Shown in pieces: positions 36,191-44,900 of a stretch of DNA of 64,000 nt. The DNA comes from Bernardetiaceae bacterium (GTDB lineage Bacteria; Bacteroidota; Bacteroidia; Cytophagales; Thermoflexibacteraceae), in contig JANWWZ010000009.1 in the NCBI GenBank assembly GCA_025057115.1, positions 32,231-96,230 of the forward strand, in the 5' to 3' direction. The number at the start of each line of letters is the position of its first letter. Position 1 is the stretch's first letter. The notes below the pieces were generated by a model. The model did not search any database. It had not been told where the DNA came from and worked only from the letters and a program-made list of their open reading frames with translations. Both the position numbers and the translations under genes were made by a program.

Positions 36191-36262
36191 TTGTCCAAAT
36201 TTAGTAGTTTGCGCAACATCGCCAAATTTGTCTCTGTTTTTTCCTGAACTAAAATTGGACAA
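36191..36262. repeat. 14-bp inverted repeat in the fabD upstream region
   Basis: TTGTCCAAATTTAG (36191-36204) and CTAAAATTGGACAA (36249-36262) are complementary at 13 of 14 positions with 44 bp between them. The right arm ends 3 bp before the fabD ATG. It could be a pair of operator half-sites or an mRNA hairpin covering the start. Confidence 0.55.
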
Positions 36263-36265
36263 GGC

Positions 36266-37153
36266 ATGAAAAAAGCTTATGTTTTTCCTGGACAGGGTGC
36301 CCAGTTTCCTGGCATGGGCAAAGAACTCTACTACCACCATCCAGCAGCCAAAATTCTTTTCGACCAAGCCGATGAACTACTGGGCTTTCCTCTTTCTAAA
36401 ACTATGTTTGAAGGAACAGAAGAAGACCTGCGCCAAACACGTATTACCCAACCTGCTATTTTCTTGCACTCCATAGCCATTGCCAAGACCGTACCTGATT
36501 TTGCGCCAGACATGGTAGCAGGTCACTCGCTGGGGGAATTTTCTGCTTTAGTGGCTGCTGGTGCCATCAGCTTTGAAGACGGTCTTTGGCTGGTGTTTCA
36601 AAGGGCAATGGCAATGCAACGCGCCTGCGAGATGAATCCTTCTACCATGGCAGCAGTAATAGGGCTAAAAGATGAAAAAGTAGAGGAAATTTGCTGCCAA
36701 GTAGCTCAGCAAAGCGGTCAAGTAGTAGTGGCGGCTAATTACAACTGCCCGGACCAAGTGGTGATTTCAGGTACTTTTAAAGGCATTGAACTGGCGGGGA
36801 ATGCTTTAAAAGCCGCAGGCGCAAAACGAGTACTGCCCTTGCAAGTAGGAGGAGCTTTTCACTCCCCACTTATGGAGCCTGCTCGTGCAGAGCTAGCTGC
36901 AGCCATCGAAAAAACGACAATCCGCACACCGATTTGCCCTATCTACCAAAATGTAGACGCTCGCCCTTACACTCATCCAGAACAAATTAAAGCAAACTTA
37001 ATAGCTCAACTAACTGCGCCAGTTCGTTGGACGCAAAGCGTACAGCAAATGATTGCCGATGGAGCCAGTCAGTTTGTCGAATGTGGACCAGGCAAGGTAT
37101 TGCAGGGATTAATCAAAAAAATTAACAGCAGTGTAGCTGTATTTTCTGTTTAG
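36266..37153 (+). CDS. fabD: Malonyl-CoA:ACP S-malonyltransferase
   Basis: 295 aa. It loads malonate on acyl carrier protein for fatty-acid synthesis. The oxyanion motif FPGQGAQFPGMG is at 7-18, the nucleophile Ser88 in GHSLGEF, Arg113 in QRAMAM binds the malonyl carboxylate, and His199 in GAFHSP completes the dyad. C-terminal FVECGPGKVLQGLIKKI is standard. It is alone rather than in a fab cluster, as in many Bacteroidota, and ends at a clear intrinsic terminator. Confidence 0.97.
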   Translation: MKKAYVFPGQGAQFPGMGKELYYHHPAAKILFDQADELLGFPLSKTMFEGTEEDLRQTRITQPAIFLHSIAIAKTVPDFAPDMVAGHSLGEFSALVAAGAISFEDGLWLVFQRAMAMQRACEMNPSTMAAVIGLKDEKVEEICCQVAQQSGQVVVAANYNCPDQVVISGTFKGIELAGNALKAAGAKRVLPLQVGGAFHSPLMEPARAELAAAIEKTTIRTPICPIYQNVDARPYTHPEQIKANLIAQLTAPVRWTQSVQQMIADGASQFVECGPGKVLQGLIKKINSSVAVFSV

Positions 37154-37164
37154 TTTGCATAGGA

Positions 37165-37235
37165 CAGAAATGGTGTCATTGACAATTTTTTCAATTCAAC
37201 TTTTTTTTAGACGATGACGCCATTTCTGCTTTTTT
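37165..37235 (+). terminator. Rho-independent terminator of fabD with an unusually large loop
   Basis: CAGAAATGGTGTCAT (37165-37179) pairs with ATGACGCCATTTCTG (37214-37228) over 15 bp with one G-U pair, followed by CTTTTTT. The loop is 34 nt and itself U-rich. Confidence 0.8.
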
Positions 37236-37257
37236 GCCAAAATAAGTAAGAAAAAAT

Positions 37258-37737
37258 TTAGTAAGGAATTTTGATAGCTGACCGTTCCCATAAATCAAAC
37301 GAAACGCGAGCTTCTTCTGCCAGCAAGCGAAACATTGGAATGCTTCTCTGCTCATGAGATTTGTTGAGCTCTTGGTAAATCAACCAATCATTGAAGCCAA
37401 TGCGGTGGGCGTCATGTCGGTCATTGGCGTAGTACACTAGGCTAATGCGCGCCCAGTAAATAGCTCCTAAGCACATAGGACAAGGCTCACAGCTGGTGAA
37501 CAAAACACAACCTTCAAGGTTAAAACTTCCTATGCGCTGGCATGCTAACCTAATGGCTGCAATTTCTGCATGAGCAGTAGGATCGTTTAGCTGCACTACG
37601 CTATTGGCTGACTCGCCAATAATTTCCCCCTGACGCACCACCACTGCGCCAAAAGGACCTCCTAACCCTTTTTCTACATTTTCAGTAGCAAGAGCAATAG
37701 CTCGGCGCATGAATCGCTCTAAGTCTTCTGGAGTCAT
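37258..37737 (-). CDS. Nucleoside/guanine deaminase of the CDA superfamily
   Basis: 159 aa from ATG 37737 (MTPEDLERFMRRAIALATENV). Zinc ligands are His56 with catalytic Glu58 (HAE) and Cys86/Cys89 in CEPCPMC. The YYANDRHDAHRIGFND segment and C-terminal AIKIPY resemble bacterial guanine deaminase of the GuaD type more than tRNA adenosine deaminase TadA. It deaminates a purine base, and may salvage guanine as xanthine. Substrate choice between guanine and others is not provable here. Confidence 0.85.
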   Translation of the reverse strand: MTPEDLERFMRRAIALATENVEKGLGGPFGAVVVRQGEIIGESANSVVQLNDPTAHAEIAAIRLACQRIGSFNLEGCVLFTSCEPCPMCLGAIYWARISLVYYANDRHDAHRIGFNDWLIYQELNKSHEQRSIPMFRLLAEEARVSFDLWERSAIKIPY

Positions 37738-37919
37738 TAGGAAAATGTGGCTAAAATGATTTGTCAATAGAAATTTACGAAATCTTAAGCTCAACCGTGC
37801 CCAATATGGGTTAAGAAGTTTTAACGCCTTCCAGACACTCCTGAAAATAAAATGTGCTCAAGGGCAACTTGATCATCTCTGATTTACGACAACTTATAAT
37901 AACAAAACTAGCAACAGCT

Positions 37920-38690
37920 TTACAGCTTGATCTTTAACCCATCGTAAGCCAGTTGTACATTGGAGGGCAACTCGTCGCTGACTTGGGCATGTAAACCCAT
38001 CAAGTGGCTAAGATGCGTCAAATATGCCATGCGCGGTTTAATCTGGTCGATCACTTCTAATGCTTGGCTCAAACTAAAATGGGAAATGTGAGGCTGCTTG
38101 TGCAAAGCATTGAGAATCAATACCTCTGAACCCTTGATTTTCTCCATTTCTGGCGGTGGTATGTAATTGGCGTCGGTGATGTAAGTCAAGTTCTCAAAGC
38201 GAAAACCCAGCACAGGCATCTTGTAGTGCATTACTTCTATTGGAATGACAGTCGTCTTGCCGTCTGATAAAGTAAAAGGGTCTTTAGTGATGGGGCGCAG
38301 TTCTACTTCTGGCGTTCCGGGATACTTCACAGGGGAAAATACGTAGGCAAATTCCTGCTTGAGCTGCTCAATGACTTCTTTGGTAGCATAGATAGGCATT
38401 TGGCGACCATGTTTAAAGTTAAAGGAACGAATATCGTCCATGCCAGCGGTATGGTCTTTATGGGCGTGAGTGAATAAGATAGCATCTAGGTGAGTGATAT
38501 TTTCGCGCAGCATTTGCTGGCGAAAATCAGGTCCTGTGTCTATGACAAGGCTATATCCGTTGATTTTCACGTGTACGGATGTGCGCAAGCGCTTGTCGCG
38601 AAAGTCTAGCGAACGACAAACCTGACACTCACACGCAATAACGGGTATTCCTTGAGAGGTACCCGTTCCCAAAAAGGTGAGTTCTACCAT
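37920..38690 (-). CDS. MBL-fold metallo-hydrolase, PhnP-like
   Basis: 256 aa from ATG 38690 (MVELTFLGTGTSQGIPVIAC). The metal motif HAHKDH lies in FTHAHKDHTAGMDDI (about 70-84), with the extra His in AYLTHLSH near 230. The early CECQVCRS pattern with two cysteines matches the PhnP/phosphodiesterase branch, which hydrolyses cyclic phosphate esters such as 2',3'-cyclic nucleotides. No phn genes are nearby, so its substrate is open. Confidence 0.85.
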   Translation of the reverse strand: MVELTFLGTGTSQGIPVIACECQVCRSLDFRDKRLRTSVHVKINGYSLVIDTGPDFRQQMLRENITHLDAILFTHAHKDHTAGMDDIRSFNFKHGRQMPIYATKEVIEQLKQEFAYVFSPVKYPGTPEVELRPITKDPFTLSDGKTTVIPIEVMHYKMPVLGFRFENLTYITDANYIPPPEMEKIKGSEVLILNALHKQPHISHFSLSQALEVIDQIKPRMAYLTHLSHLMGLHAQVSDELPSNVQLAYDGLKIKL

Positions 38691-38840
38691 GTTGGTTAAA
38701 CAGTCCTTCAAACATAAGCATTTCTGATCAAAGGTATGGAGAGAATTAGGAGCCTTGAGTAACTTGGAGATAAATCAACAATTTAGGAGGCAAAACCGAG
38801 ATGTAAATATAATTGCCTGTAAATGGAATGACTATCATTT

Positions 38841-39314
38841 CTAACTGGGCAATAAACCAGCTGATAAGCCCATTCTGCCCAACCAATCGCTAGCAAAAAA
38901 TACTACTCCTGAAAGAATAAATGCCCACAGAGTAGCTGCTACGAGCATGGTCAGCAAGATTTTATTGCGCCGCTCGCCAAAACTCACAGCGATAATGGTT
39001 CCACCGATGGGAGTAAATATCAAGGGCGTAAGTAGCGCTACTCCCCAAACACCGTAACCGCGCCACAGTCGCACTATCTGTCGCGTGCGCTTGGTGAATA
39101 AACGGCGGTTAGGCGCAAAACGCTGGAGAAACCGCTGCCGCGCTCTTGTTCCCAAAGAACTGATAATAAATACAGAAGCCATCATGCCTCCCGCTGTCAG
39201 CAGAGCTGTGGTTAAATAGTTGATTCCCAGTGGCAAGGCAGTTAACGGTCCGAAAATAAATTTGAACATGCTCAGCCCAAAAACCGCAAGGTATTTGAGC
39301 AATTTCTCCCACAT
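38841..39314 (-). CDS. Small integral membrane protein
   Basis: 157 aa from ATG 39314 (MWEKLLKYLAVFGLSMFKF). Three to four hydrophobic segments (9-30, 37-55, 92-115, 122-142), with a basic loop (RFAPNRRLFTKRTRQIVRLWRG, about 66-87) between them. The TPLIFTPIGGTIIAVSFG motif recalls the putative small-multidrug-export/DedA-like groups, but the match is from memory. It follows upp by 18 bp. Confidence 0.65.
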   Translation of the reverse strand: MWEKLLKYLAVFGLSMFKFIFGPLTALPLGINYLTTALLTAGGMMASVFIISSLGTRARQRFLQRFAPNRRLFTKRTRQIVRLWRGYGVWGVALLTPLIFTPIGGTIIAVSFGERRNKILLTMLVAATLWAFILSGVVFFASDWLGRMGLSAGLLPS

Positions 39315-39332
39315 ATAAACCAAAAAATTTAA

Positions 39333-39983
39333 TTAAGAGGAAATTTTTGTGCCAAAAGCAAGGTCGCCTGCGTCCCCTAAACCAGGCACAATATAGTACT
39401 GAGCATTGAGCTCTTCGTCCAAATCTCCTATCCAAATACGGCAATCGGGAAGGCGTTGTTGCACGTATTCAATTCCTTTTCGACTTGCAATCACTGCTGC
39501 TACGTGAGTTTGCGAAGGCTTTCCACAGCTCTCCAGAGATTGCATAGCTGCTACTATGGATTTGCCTGTAGCTAGCATGGGGTCTATCAAAATGAGCTCT
39601 TTACCTTTGAGGTCGGGAGCGGCAAGGTAGTGCATTTGAATCTCGAAAGTGAAGTCTTCCGCATGCGGTCCGCGAAATGCACCAATGAAAGCACTAGAAG
39701 CGCGGTCAAAAAAGTTAAGAAAACCTTGATAAAAAGGAAGCCCTGCTCGCAATACGGGCGCAAGTACGGGTTGGCACTCCAATTCCTTCATATGTGCCAC
39801 TCCCAGCGGTGTTTCCACCGTGCACCAGCGATAAGACATCGTTTTAGAAATTTCATAAGCTAAAATTTCACCCACTCGCTCTAAATTGCGGCGAAAGCGC
39901 ATGCTATCTTTTTGAATGCGTATATCGCGAAGCTCAGCAATGAAATGATGAGCAAGGCTATTCTGCTGGGCGAGTATAAACAT
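39333..39983 (-). CDS. upp: Uracil phosphoribosyltransferase
   Basis: 216 aa from ATG 39983 (MFILAQQNSLAHHFIAELRD), chosen because the frame's upstream part overlaps the NUDIX gene. It makes UMP from uracil and PRPP. PRPP loop LILIDPMLATGKSIVAAM near 127-144 and the uracil-binding IVPGLGDAGDLAFG at the C-terminus are clear. It starts 13 bp after the NUDIX regulator, so the two are co-transcribed. Confidence 0.95.
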   Translation of the reverse strand: MFILAQQNSLAHHFIAELRDIRIQKDSMRFRRNLERVGEILAYEISKTMSYRWCTVETPLGVAHMKELECQPVLAPVLRAGLPFYQGFLNFFDRASSAFIGAFRGPHAEDFTFEIQMHYLAAPDLKGKELILIDPMLATGKSIVAAMQSLESCGKPSQTHVAAVIASRKGIEYVQQRLPDCRIWIGDLDEELNAQYYIVPGLGDAGDLAFGTKISS

Positions 39984-39996
39984 GACACTGCTCTGG

Positions 39997-40689
39997 TTAG
40001 ATTTCAAACATAAACCCTTCCGATTCCAATTGACGATATTTTTCCTTGTCAAACCTATACAGTTTGGCAGCGCGGTGAGGAACTCCTTTTTGTCGCTCAG
40101 GCAATTCTACTAATAACCCCATGCTGAGAATTTTTTTGCGAAAATTGCGCTTATCCAGTTCCTTGCCTAAAATAATTTCATAAACCCGCTGCAATTGACT
40201 CAAAGCAAATTTTTCTGGCAAAAGCTCAAAGCCAATGGGTTGATAGCGTACTTTGCCTTGTAGGCGTTTTAAAGCTGTGCAAAAGATGAGATGATGATCA
40301 AAAGCCAGTGGAGGCAGCTGAGTAACAAGATGCCATTCAGCGCGGCGAGCATCAGAACCAGCAGAAATAGAGTGTTGAGAAAGATTAACCAAAGCATAGT
40401 AAGCTACGCTAACCACTCGCCCACGTGGATCGCGGTCTGGGTCGCCAAAGGTATACAGTTGTTCTATAAAAGCATTTTTTAGACCTGTTTCCTCTTCCAA
40501 CTCCCGACGTGCAGCTTGGTCCAACGTTTCCTCCATATTTACAAATCCTCCTGGCAGAGCCCACATGCCTTTAAAAGGTTCATCAGCCCGCTCTATGAGC
40601 AATACTTTTAAGGCATTTTCATTTTCTGATAAGCCAAAAATAACGCAATCCACCGTAAGCGCTGGACGCGGATACTTATACACGTACAT
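39997..40689 (-). CDS. NUDIX domain protein with C-terminal winged helix (NrtR-like regulator)
   Basis: 230 aa. The NUDIX box [24 protein letters not shown] (about 47-70) keeps the REXXEE residues, so hydrolysis is possible. The C-terminal 80 residues ([26 protein letters not shown]) form the winged helix of NrtR-type regulators, which sense ADP-ribose-like metabolites and repress NAD or sugar genes. It is followed by upp in the same transcript. Regulator or enzyme cannot be decided here; both are likely. Confidence 0.85.
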   Translation of the reverse strand: MYVYKYPRPALTVDCVIFGLSENENALKVLLIERADEPFKGMWALPGGFVNMEETLDQAARRELEEETGLKNAFIEQLYTFGDPDRDPRGRVVSVAYYALVNLSQHSISAGSDARRAEWHLVTQLPPLAFDHHLIFCTALKRLQGKVRYQPIGFELLPEKFALSQLQRVYEIILGKELDKRNFRKKILSMGLLVELPERQKGVPHRAAKLYRFDKEKYRQLESEGFMFEI

Positions 40690-40873
40690 GGAACCAATTT
40701 AGCACTTTTTACAAGATGATCAACCGCCTTGATTGATGAACTGGCAAAACTTTATTCCAGACAAGCCACAAAGGCAAAGTGTGCATGTGTTTTACTTCAA
40801 TGTTACATAATGCATAACCCATTGAAATGGGCAGAAATTTATGCTGAAAAATTTAGCTTAGTTTTCAAGTTTT

Positions 40874-41659
40874 TCAGCGGAGCGAGGTAACAAAGTGATA
40901 AATATCTCCTTCTAGATCCCTGCTTTGGCTTAGCAATCTGATAAACGCACTGCCAATAATGCCGCCTTCGGCGTATCTACAGGCTTCTTGAAAAGTCTCT
41001 CGGTTGGCAATACCGAAGCCTATTAATTTAGGACTTTTCAAGTTCATAGCTACAATTCGCTGAAAATAAGACCGTTGCATATCAGTAAACCCATCCTTCG
41101 CCCCTGTGGTGCTAGAAGCCGATACCATGTAAATAAATCCCTTGTGCGAAAGAGCATCTATTTTCCTTATGCGATCCTGAGCAGTTTGGGGAGTGATCAG
41201 AAAAATATTAGCCAAGTTGTAACGGTCAAATATGGGCTGGTACTCGCTTAGGTATTCGTACATAGGCAAATCTGGCAAGATGAGTCCATCAATGCCGATT
41301 TGATGTGCATCGTAGCAAAAATTTTCAACACCATATTGTACGACTGGATTGAGATAGCCCATAAGGAGCAGAGGAATCTCAGTACACTGGCGCACATGTT
41401 GCAATTGCTCAAAAAGCAGGCGAAGAGTCATGCCGTTTTCCAAAGCTCGCTGGTTGCTGTATTGAATAGTAGGACCATCTGCTAAGGGGTCAGAAAAAGG
41501 CATGCCGACTTCAATCATATCTACCCCTGCTTTTACTAAAGCCTTAATAACACGCATCGTATCCCCTAACGCAGGAAAGCCCGCCGTGAAATAAATACTA
41601 AGCACGTCTTTTCGCCTTGTAAACAGATGAGCTATCCTATGAGTGTTTTCTTGCTCCAT
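40874..41659 (-). CDS. trpA: Tryptophan synthase alpha subunit
   Basis: 261 aa. It cleaves indole-3-glycerol phosphate for the beta subunit. Catalytic Glu50 (DMIEVGMPFSDPLADGPTIQ) and Asp61 lie in the conserved block; GIDGLILPDLP and IYMVSASSTTGAKDGF (phosphate site) follow. No trpB or other trp gene is adjacent, so the operon is split in this genome or trpA was relocated. The 184 bp after it, before the NUDIX gene, contain no gene. Confidence 0.95.
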   Translation of the reverse strand: MEQENTHRIAHLFTRRKDVLSIYFTAGFPALGDTMRVIKALVKAGVDMIEVGMPFSDPLADGPTIQYSNQRALENGMTLRLLFEQLQHVRQCTEIPLLLMGYLNPVVQYGVENFCYDAHQIGIDGLILPDLPMYEYLSEYQPIFDRYNLANIFLITPQTAQDRIRKIDALSHKGFIYMVSASSTTGAKDGFTDMQRSYFQRIVAMNLKSPKLIGFGIANRETFQEACRYAEGGIIGSAFIRLLSQSRDLEGDIYHFVTSLR

Positions 41660-41961
41660 GAAAGCAAAGTTAAATCACAAACTGTTTGCAAAAAGTTGCG
41701 GAGGGCAAGGACTGAATTTTTTGAAAAGTAGTGGATTGATGAGGTATGATCTCTTCACTTTTTGCATTTGTTGTCAAGTGCTAAATTGCGCTTGATAAGT
41801 TAAGTAAGAGACTGTTAAGCACGGCTTTGTTGAAAATTATTGAGTTTTGTGGCTTTAAAAGCAATTTTGGCTGTCAATCCGTGTACAACCCTCACGAGGC
41901 TACTTCCGTTTTTTGGAAGGTAGCCTTAATTTTTTAACTTTAGTTGTCTAATCTTTGACTT
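41660..41961. other. Leader region of the TPR-CHAT gene
   Basis: About 300 bp without a gene between divergent trpA and the TPR-CHAT start. The right part holds a terminator-like hairpin (listed separately) only about 25 bp before ATG 41962. TAATCTTTG at 41950-41958 resembles a -7 box with one extra base of spacing. Confidence 0.4.
41897..41936 (+). terminator. Terminator-like hairpin in the leader of the TPR-CHAT gene
   Basis: AGGCTACTTCC (41897-41907) pairs with GGAAGGTAGCCT (41915-41926) over 10-11 bp with one bulged base, followed by TTAATTTTTT. There is no plus-strand gene upstream for over 4 kb, so it either ends a small RNA or acts as an attenuator. Confidence 0.65.
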
Positions 41962-44900
41962 ATGATGCGATTGCTGAGCTTTCTAGGACTGTGGCTTGTC
42001 TTTTCTAATCTTCTCCTAGCCCAGTCCACCGAAAAAATATATGCTACTCTTGCCGTTTGCGAGCGCTACTACGACGACGGCGACTACGAAAAAGCCCTTG
42101 AAAAATGCCAATCCTTGGTCAAAATACTGCAAAGGCAATCCTATGGTTATGCCGTGGCTTTCGCCTTGCCTTACCTGGCTAAGTACCAAGAAGCAATGGG
42201 AAGGTATCCAGCCTTTGAAAGTACTATCCAAGAAATGCTCAACCAACGCATCATCAGTGGAGAAAAAAGCCGTATTTATGCATTGGGATTACTCCATGCC
42301 GCCACCGCCTATGCTGAATACGGAGACGCCAACAAGGCAGAAACGTATTTAAATCAAGCTCAGTTGTTGCTTGCCGGTGAAAAAAATCCGCTCATCAAGG
42401 CAGAAATAGCACAAACGCGCGTCCGAATAGCTTTTCTGCGCGCTGATTTTGCTTCCTTTAAACAACATATCAACGAAGCTCTTCAAACTCGCCAAGCTAC
42501 TTTAGTAGCTGAAGAGACTTACTTCGACGAAATAGAGCGCACTGAAAAGACTCGCAAGGTGTCTGCTGTGGAATTGCGCCGACGCAAAAACCAATACGCT
42601 GAACTGCTCAATCTCTGGGGAGAGATGTTGCGGCAAGAAGGACGCTACGGCGAAGCGGGCAATAAACTTTCAGAAGCAGCTACATGGATACAAACCAACC
42701 TAAGCAAGCGCGATGCAGCTTTTATCACAAATCGCCACTACCAGAACTTGCTTAGCCTTGACATGGGCGGTGAAAAAGAAAAACTTCAACACCAGCTAGA
42801 TAGGCATGTCTTCACTGCAGAAAAGCGCTTTACACCAGTGCACAAAACTTATCTTGCCATCCACGAAGCGCTTATAGAAAACTACATAGAGAGCAAATAC
42901 ATTCGCCGCAGCAAAAAACAACGCTGGGAACTGCGCCAAAATACTGCCAAGTACTATGGAAGGGATAAAATGCCTTATGCCATTTCTCAACGCTTAGATG
43001 CACGCACAGCCTATAAGTTTCAAAATTACAGAGAAGCGCGCAACTTGCTGGAAGATGCCCTTACTCCTCCTGAAAAAGTACCTACAGAACACCAAGAATA
43101 TCGCAAGTTGATGTTACAGGGCTACGACTTAGCTGTAGCGACGGGAGATTTGACAAAAGCCGAGAGCTATGTCCGACAACTGGTCTATAGTGCAGAAAAA
43201 GCACTGGGAAAAAACTCCCTGCCCTATCACTATGCTCGCATGAGGCAGGCAGTGTACTACGCTTCCTTTACCAATCGCTTTGGAGCTACTGATAGCATCA
43301 TCAAGGAAAGCTATCATGGCTACATCAGCCCGCGCCTTAGCCTTGAACACAAAGACCGCATTCAATTTCTCAACGATATTGCTACTTATTACCAAATGAC
43401 GGGTCGATATGACTCGGCATTGGCTCTACTGACTCAAGCAGGGGAACTTGCAAAAAAACGCTTTGGCGCTGATGATGTACGCTATGCAACACAACTGCAA
43501 AAACTTGTCAAAGTGCAGATGTTACAAGGGCGCTTTGCAGATGCTGACAAAAATATTAACCGCATTCTGGATATTTTCCGAAAAGCCTACAACCGCACCC
43601 TTAACCTAGAATACGCTCAAGCATTGGAGACAGCCGCCTCCTACTATGCCACTATGGGGCTTTTCACCCAAGCTCGTGCCGCCTTACTGCGCGCTGACCG
43701 ACTTTATCAACGTTCTAATGCCGCCATCGCAGGCTCTACCGCTATTGATGACCTAGCAGAGCTCTACATTGCCATGGAACGCTATAACCAAACAGAACGC
43801 TTGCTCAATGAGGCTTTACAGGTGCGTCAAAAGCGCTACGGTGAAAATAATCGATTCCTGATTAATCCTTATAACCATTTAGCACGGCTCTACTTGGCAA
43901 CAGGAGACTACGTAAAGGCAGATGAAGCCGTTAATCGCGCCATGCAACTGGCTATGCAAATTTTTGGCGATACTTCTATTGTTACTTCTGAAGTTCAGGA
44001 AACGCAAGCCCTTATCAATGCCGCCATAGGTGACTATGAAAAAGCAATTGCTGAACTGGAAAAGGTGCGCCAAATTAAAGAAAAGCGCTTCGGATCTTCT
44101 AACGTGCTGGTAGCCAATTTATTGCGTCAAGAAGCGCTCATTAGATACTTCAACAAGGAAAACCTTGCAACCATAAGCCAGTATTTCAACCAAGCTCGCC
44201 AGATGATTGCTCGCACCTTGGGCGGTCGCAATCCCATCTATGCTAATGCTTTGAAAGATTTGGCACTTATCTATGCAGAAAACAATCAAGCCCAGCAAGC
44301 CCTCACCTTGCTTGATAGCGCTACGCGTATTTGGAATGCTTTGCTCAAAACTTCTAACAATACCAACGTAGCCGAGATTGCCATTTTAAAAGGCGATATT
44401 TACACCCGAGTGGGAGAATTCTCTGCTGCAGATCGGCAATATCGCAATGCCCAGCGAATCATTGCTAAACTCTTAGGTACTCAGCACTCTTTGTACATCA
44501 AGGCACAAACCCAGCAAGCCCGCATGTATGCAGCACAAAAAAACTATGCACAAGCCCAAAAAATTATGAGTAATGTATTGGCTGGATATCGCAAGTATAT
44601 TACCACCTTCTTCCCCGTGCTAAGCGATCGCGAAAAAACTAAATACTGGGGCTTGGTCCGAACCGACTTTGAATTTTACACCAACATAATCATGCAGCGC
44701 CTTGCCTCCGACTCTTCCTTAACAGGTTTACTGTATGACAATGCAACTTTTACTAAATCCCTGCTCATTACTAATGCTGGCAAGTTGCGCAACTTAATAC
44801 TTAACTCCAATGACTCTGCTATAGTGCGGCGCTACCGCAATTGGTTGGAAAAGAAACAATTACTTACACAAGCCTTAGCTTACTCACCTGCTCAGTTGCA

